From assembly GCA_946478675.1 (NCBI GenBank), contig CAMLEF010000012.1, positions 1 to 29,629 of the forward strand: a DNA stretch of 29,629 bases, in the 5' to 3' direction. Below, one piece after another: positions 1-7,088 of the stretch. The notes below the pieces were generated by a model. It had not been told where the DNA came from and ran no database searches. It saw nothing but the letters and a program-made list of their open reading frames with translations. Each line of letters opens with the position of its first letter. Within the stretch, counting starts at the first letter, position 1. The stretch is from an uncultured Flavobacteriales bacterium (GTDB taxonomy: Bacteria > Bacteroidota > Bacteroidia > Palsa-965). The position numbers and the translations under genes are program-made.

Positions 1-444
1 AACCTCATCGAGCTCGGGCTGCTGCAGGAAGGCGATCTCGCGAAGGCGCTCGGGAAGCTGCACAACTGCGCGTTCGCCAGCGGGACGATGACGCCGGATC
101 CGAAGGCGCTCGAAGTCGTCGATCTCGACTTCGCCGACGACAAGGACGTCCTGCCGATGCGGCTGGACCCGACCCGCGTCTCGGTCGCGTGCATCAACCC
201 GCATGACATCGCGACGATGGACGAGATCGGCTTCCGCACGGGAAAGCGCGTGGAGATGAAAGGCCTCGACAACATGCTCATCGCGAGCATCGAATACGAT
301 TTCAAGAACCGCCTGCGTTTCGGTTACTCGTACGACGTGTATCTCGATCGCTCCAGCGCCTACAACCACGGAACACACGAGATCATGATCGGTTGGGATC
401 TCGGTTTCACGAAAGCGAAAATGACCAGCCCTCGATTCTTTTAA
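1..444 (+). CDS. PorP/SprF-type T9SS membrane protein, C-terminal part, fused in frame to an MshEN-like segment (partial)
   Basis: The frame is open from the left edge to the TAA at 442-444, so the 5' end is missing. The last 50 or so residues look like the end of a Bacteroidota PorP/SprF barrel: the stretch RLRFGYSYDVYLD, the motif HEIMIGWDLGF and the terminal SPRFF are typical of the family, which sits in the outer membrane with the type IX secretion and gliding machinery. The first 85 or so residues do not fit that family. They read like an MshEN domain (N-terminal domain of GspE/PilB-type ATPases): a helical start LIELGLLQEGDLAKAL, then VLPMRLDPTRVSVACINP and EIGFRTGKRVE. Almost every codon before about position 255 ends in G or C, more extreme than the genes that follow. 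I read this as two unrelated pieces joined around 250-290. The PorP identity of the tail is fairly sure; the fusion is probably artificial. Confidence 0.7.
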   Translation, partial: NLIELGLLQEGDLAKALGKLHNCAFASGTMTPDPKALEVVDLDFADDKDVLPMRLDPTRVSVACINPHDIATMDEIGFRTGKRVEMKGLDNMLIASIEYDFKNRLRFGYSYDVYLDRSSAYNHGTHEIMIGWDLGFTKAKMTSPRFF

Positions 445-474
445 CTCAGCGCACGACAATTAATCCATACAGCA

Positions 475-2250
475 ATGAAAACGTTCATCACAACGATCCT
501 TGTTCTCTTTCTCGCGACCGTGAGCGTTGCGCAGGAGAAGAAAGCGGACCGTCTATTTAACAAGTGGCAATACGCGGATGCGGCGAAGCTCTACGAAGAA
601 GCCGTGAAGAAAAATCCGTCGCCCGACCTGTATTACAAGCTCGGCTACTGCTACCAGAAAATGTTCCTGTACAAAGAAGCCGTCAACGCTTACGACCAGG
701 TGAACAACGGCACGAGCGCCGGCACCAGCTCCTACAGCAACCCGGAGTTCTATTTCAACTACGGCCTCATGCTGAAAGCGAACGCGCGCTATGAAGATGC
801 GAAGACCGCGTTTCTTACTTACATCGATAAAGCGCCGAACGATCCGCGCGGGAAATTCTATCTCGCTTCGTGCGATGTCGTGCTCGACGATCTGAAAAAG
901 CCGATGGGCGTTACGGTGACGAACCTCGCTTCGTTCAATACGCCGGACGCAGCGTTTCTTCCGACGAAGTATAAGCACGGTATCGTCTACGCTTCGAATG
1001 CCGCTTCCTCCACCGGGAAGAAAACGTTCCCGTGGAATGATAAAAGCTATCTCGATATGCGTTATGCCGAGCGCGATTCGACGAGCGATACTACGCTTAC
1101 GGACGGAAAACCGTTCGACGCCGATCGTTTCAATACGCAGTATCACGACGGTCCCGCAACGTTCACGAAAAACTACGATACGATCTATTTCAACCGCGTG
1201 ATGCGTTCGCTGAAAGGCGAGAAGAAGCGCACGATCGGTGTGGAGCACAGCAAGATCTTTTATGCGACGCTCGACAAAGACGGAAAATGGTCGGAAGAAA
1301 AACCGTTCATTCTTAATAACGATTCGTTCGGTGTGTTCACGCCTTACGTCACGCCCGATGGACAGCGCATCTATTTTGCTTCCGATATGCCGGGCGGAAT
1401 GGGCGAAACCGACATTTACTATTGCGTTCGCGAAGGTGACAAATGGGGACGGCCGATCAATCTCGGATCGAACGTGAACACGTGGGGACGCGAGCAGTAT
1501 CCTTCGCTCGATGACGACGGAAATTTGTACTTCGCTTCCGACGGTTACATGGGCTACGGCGGTTTGGATATCGTTGTGTCGCGCATGGTGTATGGCGGTT
1601 TCCAGAAAGGCGAAGTATTGAAGGCGCCGCTGAACTCGCCGGGCAACGATTACGGCATCATGTTTTTGAAAAATAAAATTGCCGGTTATCTCTCCTCGAG
1701 CCGCGAAGGCGGAAAAGGCGACGCCGATATTTATTACTTCAACCTCGAACAAGACAGCCTGCCGTGTGAAGTGAACACGTCGATCTACGTCATCGGCTTC
1801 CAATGCAAGCCGAAAGAGCTCGTCGCCAAACAGGATTCGCTCACCGTTACGCCGACGCAGCCGAGCCTGTCGAATATCCTGATCCTGCCGATCTACTATG
1901 ATTTCGACAAATCGGACATTCGCCCGGACGCAGCGCAGCGGCTCGACAGCATCATCAACCTGATGAAGCAGCACCCGGACTGGAATCTCGAAGTAGCGGG
2001 CAACGCCGACTGCCGTGGTTCCGATCAATACAACCTGGCGCTTTCGCAACGAAGAGCCGATGCCGCGATTCGTTACGTAGCGCAGCATGGTATCGACAAG
2101 CGCCGCCTGACGACGAAAGCGAACGGAGAATCGCAGCCGGTGAACCGTTGCGTTGATGGCGTGGAGTGTTCCGAAGCCGAACACCAGCAGAACCGCCGCG
2201 TGGAGTTCACGCTCATCCTGCATACCAGCGGGCCGGTGTCGACGCGATAA
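475..2250 (+). CDS. OmpA-family envelope protein with TPR and PD40 beta-propeller (PorE-like layout)
   Basis: This 591-aa protein probably anchors an outer-membrane complex to peptidoglycan. It starts with a signal peptide (MKTFITTILVLFLATVSVAQ). Residues of about 22-135 form TPR-like helical repeats (ADAAKLYEEAVKKNP, then YYKLGYCYQKM). Residues of about 150-425 carry PD40/WD40-like propeller blades (GVFTPYVTPDGQRIYFASDM; QYPSLDDDGNLYFASDG). An OmpA C-terminal domain runs from about 468 to the end, with YYDFDKSDIRPDA, YNLALSQRRADAA and the closing NRRVEF. The usual carboxypeptidase-regulatory-like domain between propeller and OmpA is short or absent; only about 45 residues with two cysteines lie there. 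It follows the PorP/SprF end by 30 bases, the usual porP-ompA pairing in Bacteroidota. The architecture is like PorE but the exact orthology is not established. Confidence 0.88.
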   Translation: MKTFITTILVLFLATVSVAQEKKADRLFNKWQYADAAKLYEEAVKKNPSPDLYYKLGYCYQKMFLYKEAVNAYDQVNNGTSAGTSSYSNPEFYFNYGLMLKANARYEDAKTAFLTYIDKAPNDPRGKFYLASCDVVLDDLKKPMGVTVTNLASFNTPDAAFLPTKYKHGIVYASNAASSTGKKTFPWNDKSYLDMRYAERDSTSDTTLTDGKPFDADRFNTQYHDGPATFTKNYDTIYFNRVMRSLKGEKKRTIGVEHSKIFYATLDKDGKWSEEKPFILNNDSFGVFTPYVTPDGQRIYFASDMPGGMGETDIYYCVREGDKWGRPINLGSNVNTWGREQYPSLDDDGNLYFASDGYMGYGGLDIVVSRMVYGGFQKGEVLKAPLNSPGNDYGIMFLKNKIAGYLSSSREGGKGDADIYYFNLEQDSLPCEVNTSIYVIGFQCKPKELVAKQDSLTVTPTQPSLSNILILPIYYDFDKSDIRPDAAQRLDSIINLMKQHPDWNLEVAGNADCRGSDQYNLALSQRRADAAIRYVAQHGIDKRRLTTKANGESQPVNRCVDGVECSEAEHQQNRRVEFTLILHTSGPVSTR

Positions 2251-2272
2251 AGAAACAATATCCGCAGCAGAA

Positions 2273-2325
2273 GCAGAGGTTTTCATGACGGAAGCAATTC
2301 CGGTGTGAGAACCTCTGCGATTTTT
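2273..2325 (+). terminator. Rho-independent terminator after the OmpA-family gene
   Basis: A 12-bp stem (2273-2284 with 2307-2318, one G-U pair) encloses a smaller CGGAA/TTCCG stem and is followed by GATTTTTG. It lies 23 bases after the stop of the OmpA-family gene and fits an intrinsic terminator. Confidence 0.65.
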
Positions 2326-2330
2326 GTGGC

Positions 2331-2400
2331 CGCAGATTACGCAGATGGCGCAGATTCTTTTGAGGCGACTTTGTGCCTTCGTGTCTTAGTGGCGATAAAC
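2331..2400 (+). repeat. Intergenic repeat sequence of the 'CGCAGATTACGCAGAT' type
   Basis: The stretch contains three close copies of CGCAGAT (CGCAGATTACGCAGATGGCG) followed by CTTTGTGCCTTCGTGTCTTA. I recall very similar text recurring between genes in many Bacteroidota genomes, so it is probably a dispersed non-coding repeat. It lies just before the peptidase gene and explains why an apparent upstream extension of that gene is not credible. Family membership is from memory, not from a search. Confidence 0.45.
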
Positions 2401-2441
2401 TTGTCGATTGCCGTTTTCCGCAACTCCTGCTACATTCGTGC

Positions 2442-4196
2442 ATGGCTTACACACGCATCCTGCTTTTCCTGCTGTTGTTTCCTTTCCTGCTGAACGCGAA
2501 AACCAAAACACCGCCGGCGAAACCGCGCAAAGTGTTTACGACGACGCCGGTGTATGATTCCATCATCGCGACGTACCAGCAATTTGAAAAGCAAAGCCGG
2601 CTCTGCAAACTTTCTGTCGTGGGACGGACGGATGTCGGCAAACCGCTGCATCTTTTCGTGATCTCGAAAGACAGCATTTTTTCTCCCGAGATCGAAAAGC
2701 AAAAAGGCAAAGCGGTCGTGATGATCAACAACGGCATTCATCCCGGAGAACCGGACGGCATCGACGCCTGTATCGAGCTCACGCGAACGTTGCTTGCGAA
2801 TCCTGCATTGATCCCGGACAATGTCGTGATCTGTATTGTTCCCGTTTACAATGTGGACGGATGCCTGAACCGCGGCAGCTACAGTCGCGCCAACCAGGAC
2901 GGGCCGGTGGAGTACGGCTTTCGCGGCAACGCAAAAAATCTCGATCTCAACCGCGACTTCATCAAAGCCGATGCGGAGAATACACTCGCGCTCGAAGGAG
3001 CCTTCCGGCACTGGAAGCCCGACGTGTTCATCGATACGCACGTTTCCGACGGCGCCGATTATCAATACGTGATGACGCTGATCGCTACGCAGCGCAACAA
3101 GCTGCACCCGGTGCTCGCGGAATACATGGATAAAGATCTTGTGCCGTCGCTGTATACTTCCATGCAGCAGGCGAAGTACCCGATGTGTCCGTACGTGGAG
3201 ACGCTGGGAGAAACACCGGAAACGGGCATTGCCGGTTTTCTCGAAACGCCGCGATTCTCGACTGGATATGCTGCGCTGTTCAACTGCATCGGTTTCGTCA
3301 CGGAAACGCACATGCTCAAGCCGTACAACGATCGCGTGTGGGCAACTTACGAATTGCTGAAAACGTTCCTGGCAAAAGTAAATGCGGATGCGAAGAAGAT
3401 TGTTGCGCTGCACGCCGAAGCGGACCGGCAGGTGGCAGCACAGAAAAAATTCGTGATCAGCTGGACGCTCGATACGACACAATACGAATGGATGGATTTT
3501 AAAGGTTACGAAGCAAAACACAAAACATCGGAAGTAACCGGTCAGCAGCGATTGTATTACGACCGTTCGCAGCCGTACACGAAGAAAATTAAGTTCTACA
3601 ACACGTACGTTGCGGAAAAGGAAGTCACGGCTCCTGATTTTTACATTGTGCCGCAGGGATATGATCACGTGATTTACCTGCTGACGTATTCCGGTGTTCA
3701 TCTTTCGCGGCTGACCAAAGACACTACGATCGAAACCGAGATGAGCTTCATCGAAGATTACCAGACGGTGAAAAATCCGTACGAGTCGCATTACCTGCAT
3801 TCGAACGTGAAGACACGGCGTGAAAAAGTGCGCGTGACGTATCATGCCGGCGACTTCGTGATCCCGGTGAACCAGGCCTGCAATCGTTTTATCGTGGAAA
3901 CGCTCGAGCCGGAAGGCGGCGACAGCTTCTTCGCGTGGAATTTCTTCGACGGCATCCTGCAGCAGAAAGAATGGTTCAGCGATTACGTCTTCGAAGAAAA
4001 AGCCGACAGCATTCTGAAAAATGATCCGCAGTTGAAAGCATCGCTCGATGCGAAACGTCAAAGCGATACGGCCTTCGCAGCGAACGGCTGGGCGCAATTA
4101 AATTTCGTGTACCAGCATTCCGCTTATAAAGAACCCACGCACAACCGTTATCCCGTCGGAAGAGTTTACGGTGAAATTGAATTGCCTGTACGATGA
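2442..4196 (+). CDS. Secreted M14-family zinc carboxypeptidase
   Basis: This 584-aa protein is an exported metallopeptidase of the M14 (carboxypeptidase A-like) superfamily. The start at 2442 gives a clean signal peptide (MAYTRILLFLLLFPFLLNA); an in-frame start at 2373 would translate intergenic repeat sequence. The zinc ligands are visible: HPGE with His100 and Glu103, and FIDTH with His200. LDLNRDF (168-173) supplies the substrate-binding Asn-Arg, and the catalytic Glu is probably Glu288 in GFVTETHML. The catalytic domain ends near residue 320. The remaining 260 residues form a C-terminal region with beta character (for example YIVPQGYDHVIYLL) and no motif I recognise. Its stop overlaps the Nudix start (ATGA), so the two are translationally coupled. 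The specific substrate is unknown. Confidence 0.88.
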   Translation: MAYTRILLFLLLFPFLLNAKTKTPPAKPRKVFTTTPVYDSIIATYQQFEKQSRLCKLSVVGRTDVGKPLHLFVISKDSIFSPEIEKQKGKAVVMINNGIHPGEPDGIDACIELTRTLLANPALIPDNVVICIVPVYNVDGCLNRGSYSRANQDGPVEYGFRGNAKNLDLNRDFIKADAENTLALEGAFRHWKPDVFIDTHVSDGADYQYVMTLIATQRNKLHPVLAEYMDKDLVPSLYTSMQQAKYPMCPYVETLGETPETGIAGFLETPRFSTGYAALFNCIGFVTETHMLKPYNDRVWATYELLKTFLAKVNADAKKIVALHAEADRQVAAQKKFVISWTLDTTQYEWMDFKGYEAKHKTSEVTGQQRLYYDRSQPYTKKIKFYNTYVAEKEVTAPDFYIVPQGYDHVIYLLTYSGVHLSRLTKDTTIETEMSFIEDYQTVKNPYESHYLHSNVKTRREKVRVTYHAGDFVIPVNQACNRFIVETLEPEGGDSFFAWNFFDGILQQKEWFSDYVFEEKADSILKNDPQLKASLDAKRQSDTAFAANGWAQLNFVYQHSAYKEPTHNRYPVGRVYGEIELPVR

Positions 4197-4630
4197 AACG
4201 ATATAACATCCGCGTTTATGCGCTCGTAGTCTGGAACGATCAGCTGCTCGTGACGGACGAGTTCCGCATGGATATGCGCATGACGAAATTTCCCGGCGGC
4301 GGCCACGAGTGGGGCGAAGGACTTGCCGATACGGTGCGTCGTGAATGTGAAGAGGAATTGTTCCAAACGCCCGTTGAGATCGAGCATTTTTACACGACAG
4401 ATTTTTTCATTGCTTCCGCCTTCCGCGAAGAAGATCAGCTGATCAGCATTTACTATAAAGTGCGGCTGCCGTTCCCGGAAAAAATTCCCGCGATGAATGA
4501 CGCGTTTGCTTTCCCCGAAGAGATCGACGGCGCGCAGATCTTCCGCTGGATCCCGATGAGCGAGGTGTCGCCGGAGCAGTTTACGTTTCCGATTGATCAG
4601 AAGGTGGCGGAGTTACTGATGCAGGGCTAA
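4193..4630 (+). CDS. Nudix hydrolase
   Basis: A 145-aa cytoplasmic protein with a Nudix box at about residues 36-58: GGHEWGEGLADTVRRECEEE gives the G-x5-E-x7-R-E-x2-E-E core that binds the metal-diphosphate. The glycine normally following the E-E-x is replaced by Phe57, so the box is slightly degenerate. Members of this family hydrolyse nucleoside diphosphates linked to other groups; the substrate cannot be read from the sequence. The start codon overlaps the stop of the M14 peptidase (ATGA). The stop codon TAA at 4628-4630 overlaps the short palindrome AGGGCTAAAGCCCT, which suggests that a repeat element has landed at the 3' end and now supplies the terminus. Confidence 0.88.
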   Translation: MKRYNIRVYALVVWNDQLLVTDEFRMDMRMTKFPGGGHEWGEGLADTVRRECEEELFQTPVEIEHFYTTDFFIASAFREEDQLISIYYKVRLPFPEKIPAMNDAFAFPEEIDGAQIFRWIPMSEVSPEQFTFPIDQKVAELLMQG

Positions 4631-4982
4631 AGCCCTTTTGAGTGTGCAGGTGTCCCTGAGAATTTCGGTATTTCATATTGGCAGTTCACTTTCCCGAGCA
4701 GATATGCGGGCTAAAGCCCGTTTGTATTGTGGGGTGCATATAGCCGACACTGAAGTGTCGACTTATGCGGATACGCCTTGTGTTGATGTTTATGCACGCA
4801 CGCTCTTGTGTTGATGGAGACTGAGGGCTATGCACGCACGCTCTTGTGTTGATGCAGGTCGATGCTGATTAGGCTGAGATGATATTCTGTTGGATGCGCA
4901 CAACCATCCCGCAAAATGCAACAACACTAAGTCGACCCTTCAGGGTCGACCAGCACCGCCCCCTACAAAAAGGCTTTAGCCC
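4623..4982. repeat. REP-like palindrome cluster filling the gap between two convergent genes
   Basis: The gap of about 357 bases contains five short inverted repeats: AGGGCTAAAGCCCT (4623-4636), CGGGCTAAAGCCCG (4707-4720), CGACACTGAAGTGTCG (4745-4760), GTCGACCCTTCAGGGTCGAC (4931-4950) and GGCTTTAGCC (4972-4981). The first and last copies differ in loop orientation (AA against TT), so the cluster is bounded by inverted ends. A 26-base direct repeat lies inside it. No reading frame in the gap looks like a gene. The outer hairpins, followed by T runs on the outgoing strands, may also terminate the two convergent genes. Confidence 0.7.
4791..4854 (+). repeat. Direct repeat, two perfect 26-base copies with 38-base period
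   Basis: TATGCACGCACGCTCTTGTG plus TTGATG occurs at 4791-4816 and again at 4829-4854. A partial copy, CTTGTGTTGATG, lies at 4777-4788. The repeats sit within the palindrome cluster. No CRISPR-like regular array follows. Confidence 0.8.
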
Positions 4983-4987
4983 TCAGA

Positions 4988-5662
4988 CTAATCCCTGATC
5001 GGCTCCGGCGGCCCCGGAAATTTCGGTTGCGTGTTCAGCACATACACATCCAGTACCGCTTTCACCCGCGCAAAATATTCCCGCACTGAAGTGGAAAAGC
5101 CGTAGCGATCGGGCACGTCTTTCGCATTGAAACCGACGGCGGTGATCCCGAAATGTTCCGCGATGAAAAGCGCGCGCTCGTTCTGGAATTCCTGCGAGAC
5201 GATGATCACGTCGTTCTGCCCGAACACCCATTTGCTGCGCACCACCGAATCCAGCGTGCGGAAACCGGCGTAGTCGAGCGTGATGACGGAATCCGGAACA
5301 CCGTATGCTTTCAGCGAATTTTTCATGTACGTCGCTTCGTCGTAGCTGAGCGTGGAGTTGTCGCCGCTCACGAGGAGGTGTTTCACTTTGCCGCTCTTCC
5401 AGAGATCGGCGGCGGCTTTTATGCGGAAGAGGTAGAAAAAATTCTTCCGGCCTTTCGACCACGGGCTGGTGCCGAAAACGAGCGCGGTGTTTTTCGCGGG
5501 AAGATCTTCGATGCGCGTGTAAAGCTTTCCCTTTCCTGCGGCGATGACGAGGTAATTGCACCAAATGGTGAAAAGCAGGAAAAGCACCGGCAGGTAAATG
5601 AAAAGCCGGCGTTTCCAGCGGGAAGAAATGAACCAACGGAAAAAGCGACCGGCGGATTTCAT
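4988..5662 (-). CDS. sanA: SanA/YdcF-like inner-membrane protein (DUF218)
   Basis: A 224-aa protein with one N-terminal membrane segment (about residues 17-38) and a DUF218 domain on the far side. LDYAGFRTLDSVVRSKWVFG and IVSQEFQNERALFIAEHFGI closely match the E. coli SanA/ElyC-type family, which influences envelope barrier function and cell-wall precursor metabolism; LLVSGDN is the usual DUF218 core. The start ATG directly follows the stop of the UbiA-type gene (TAAATG), so it is the last gene of a three-gene operon. Its exact biochemical activity is not known for the family. The family call is strong; equivalence to E. coli sanA is an inference. Confidence 0.85.
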   Translation of the reverse strand: MKSAGRFFRWFISSRWKRRLFIYLPVLFLLFTIWCNYLVIAAGKGKLYTRIEDLPAKNTALVFGTSPWSKGRKNFFYLFRIKAAADLWKSGKVKHLLVSGDNSTLSYDEATYMKNSLKAYGVPDSVITLDYAGFRTLDSVVRSKWVFGQNDVIIVSQEFQNERALFIAEHFGITAVGFNAKDVPDRYGFSTSVREYFARVKAVLDVYVLNTQPKFPGPPEPIRD

Positions 5663-6541
5663 TTAATGACGAAGAAATAATTCAGCGATGACGAAGCAGG
5701 CGAAGATCACGCTCGCAATGCCGTTCGTCGTTCCGAAGGCGCGGTTGACGCGGCTCAGGTCGTTCGGTTTCACGATGCTGTGCTGGTAGATCAGCAATCC
5801 GCAATACAGCGCGGCGCCGGTCCAGTAGATCCATCCGAACTGCGCGTAGTAACCGGCGTACAAAATGAATCCCGCGGAGATCACGTGAAAAATTTCGGAG
5901 ACGCGCAGCGCATTCTTCTTGCCGAGCCACGCTGGGATGGAATGCAGGCGGTTCTCGCGGTCGAACTCTTCATCCTGCAACGCATAGATCATGTCGAAGC
6001 CGCTCACCCAGAAGATCACGGCAAACGAATAGAACAGCGGCAGCCACGCGAATTTTCCCGTTGCCGCCAGCCACGCACCGATCGGCGCCAGCGAAAGACC
6101 GATGCCGAGGATCACGTGGCACAGCGCGGTGAATCGTTTCGTGTAGCTGTAGCCGAGCACAACGAGCAGCGCTACCGGCGAAAGGTAAAAGCAGATCGGG
6201 TTGATGAACCACGTAGCGGTGATGAACAGCGCGCAATTCACGAGCACGAACGCCAGCGCTGCCGAAGGAGAAATTGTTCCCGCAGGAATTTCACGCGTTG
6301 CCGTGCGCGCATTCTTCGCATCGAAGCGGCGATCGATGAAACGGTTGAATCCCATCGCGGCGCTGCGGGCGAACACCATGCAGAGCACAACCAGCCCGAA
6401 CAGCTTCCAGGAAAACGACGCGCCTTCCATTTTCACCGCGAGCAGGTAACCGATCACGGCAAACGGCATGGCGAAAACCGTGTGACTGAAAACGATCAGC
6501 GAGAGATAACTCTTGACGCGCGGCGTGACAGTGGTGGTCAT
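5663..6541 (-). CDS. mqnP: UbiA-family prenyltransferase, probably menaquinone biosynthesis (MqnP-like)
   Basis: A 292-aa integral membrane protein with about eight hydrophobic segments. The first Asp-rich motif N66-x3-D70-x3-D74 lies in GFNRFIDRRFDAKNART and the second (D190-x3-D194) in ALQDEEFDREN; both bind Mg-prenyl diphosphate. The sequence around motif 1 (ARSAAMGFNRFIDRRFDAKN, then REIPAG) is typical of the 4-hydroxybenzoate polyprenyltransferase-like enzymes that Bacteroidota use in the futalosine route to menaquinone, hence the MqnP suggestion; UbiA is the generic name. The start at 6541 overlaps the stop of the upstream small gene (ATGA). A longer reading to 6805 would run through that gene in another frame and is not credible. 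Confidence 0.88.
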   Translation of the reverse strand: MTTTVTPRVKSYLSLIVFSHTVFAMPFAVIGYLLAVKMEGASFSWKLFGLVVLCMVFARSAAMGFNRFIDRRFDAKNARTATREIPAGTISPSAALAFVLVNCALFITATWFINPICFYLSPVALLVVLGYSYTKRFTALCHVILGIGLSLAPIGAWLAATGKFAWLPLFYSFAVIFWVSGFDMIYALQDEEFDRENRLHSIPAWLGKKNALRVSEIFHVISAGFILYAGYYAQFGWIYWTGAALYCGLLIYQHSIVKPNDLSRVNRAFGTTNGIASVIFACFVIAELFLRH

Positions 6542-6795
6542 TTCGTGAAATAGAAATAAAGGATCATCAGCAACGGCGCAGAGCTCAGGAACATCCCGGT
6601 ATAGCCCGGGTTGATCCATCCGCTTTTGATCCGGTAACGGGTGCTGTAAAGAATGTAAATGCTGGAGCACAAAAATCCCGGGAGCATGGAGAACAGCGCC
6701 AGCAGTTGCCACCAGCCGGGCAGCGTAGTGCAGATCGCGGTGATTAATCCAAAAGCGAACCCGATCCAGCCGATAAGTGGGGTGTAACGTTGCAT
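6538..6795 (-). CDS. Small membrane protein, unknown function
   Basis: An 85-aa protein, MQRYTPLIGWIGFAFGLITA at the N-terminus, with three likely membrane segments (about residues 6-24, 28-47 and 63-82). I do not recognise the family. The start at 6795 is chosen because the segment upstream translates intergenic repeat sequence. It overlaps the UbiA-type gene by four bases (ATGA) and so is the first gene of a coupled operon with the prenyltransferase and the SanA-like protein. A role as a small partner of the membrane prenyltransferase is possible but only from position. Confidence 0.65.
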   Translation of the reverse strand: MQRYTPLIGWIGFAFGLITAICTTLPGWWQLLALFSMLPGFLCSSIYILYSTRYRIKSGWINPGYTGMFLSSAPLLMILYFYFTK

Positions 6796-6816
6796 TGCGC
6801 TGCAAAGGTACGGATT

Positions 6817-6906
6817 CAGTTGGCAGCCGGCAGTCTGCAGTTGGTAGTCTGCAGTGTTGTGATTAAATCTTCCTGCTGTATACGGTCGACAGCCAATTGC
6901 CAACTG
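6817..6906. repeat. Intergenic 'CAGTTGGCAG' repeat with inverted ends
   Basis: CAGTTGGCA (6817-6825) and TGCCAACTG (6898-6906) form inverted ends. The left side carries degenerate tandem units (CAGTTGGCAG, CAGTCTGCAG, TTGGTAGTCTGCAG). Such text is familiar from intergenic regions of Bacteroidota. It ends a few bases before the small membrane protein gene. There is no coding evidence. Confidence 0.55.
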
Positions 6907-7021
6907 TTCCGTTAATCGACTTTGTACTTTTTCTCTTCGACCAACGCGTCATTCCTGTAAATGAATTCATCAGGAATCGTTTCGTGATCGTGGATTGGGG
7001 TGCTACAAATGCCGGCGCAAA

Positions 7022-7073
7022 AAAAATGCGGTTTGTTACCGGAACTTTTCTGCCGGGAACAAACCGCATTTTT
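7022..7073 (-). terminator. Strong, probably bidirectional terminator hairpin
   Basis: AAAAATGCGGTTTGTT (7022-7037) is perfectly complementary to AACAAACCGCATTTTT (7058-7073), a 16-bp stem with an inner CCGG/CCGG pairing. It lies 16 bases beyond the stop of the OmpP1-like gene. The A and T tracts at the stem base allow termination on both strands. Confidence 0.85.
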
Positions 7074-7088
7074 ATGCCCTGAAAACGA

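Noticed and set aside
553..2286. 577-codon open frame on the minus strand opposite the OmpA-family gene
   Set aside because: It is composition-driven antisense to a gene with clear TPR, propeller and OmpA motifs; the translation is Arg/Val-rich with no recognisable domain.
2373..2441. Upstream extension of the M14 peptidase
   Set aside because: It translates a dispersed intergenic repeat and would bury the signal peptide.
2430..4097. 555-codon minus-strand open frame opposite the M14 peptidase
   Set aside because: Same cause; the plus strand has a signal peptide and complete zinc motifs, and the antisense product is Arg/His/Phe-rich with none.
4777..4854. CRISPR array
   Set aside because: Only two full repeat units, no regular spacers and no cas genes nearby.
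5780..6553. 257-codon plus-strand open frame over the UbiA-type gene
   Set aside because: It is antisense to conserved Asp-rich motifs and has a very Arg/Gln/His-rich composition.
6897..7082. Small plus-strand gene of 61 codons
   Set aside because: It spans the terminator hairpin 7022-7073 and has no coding character.
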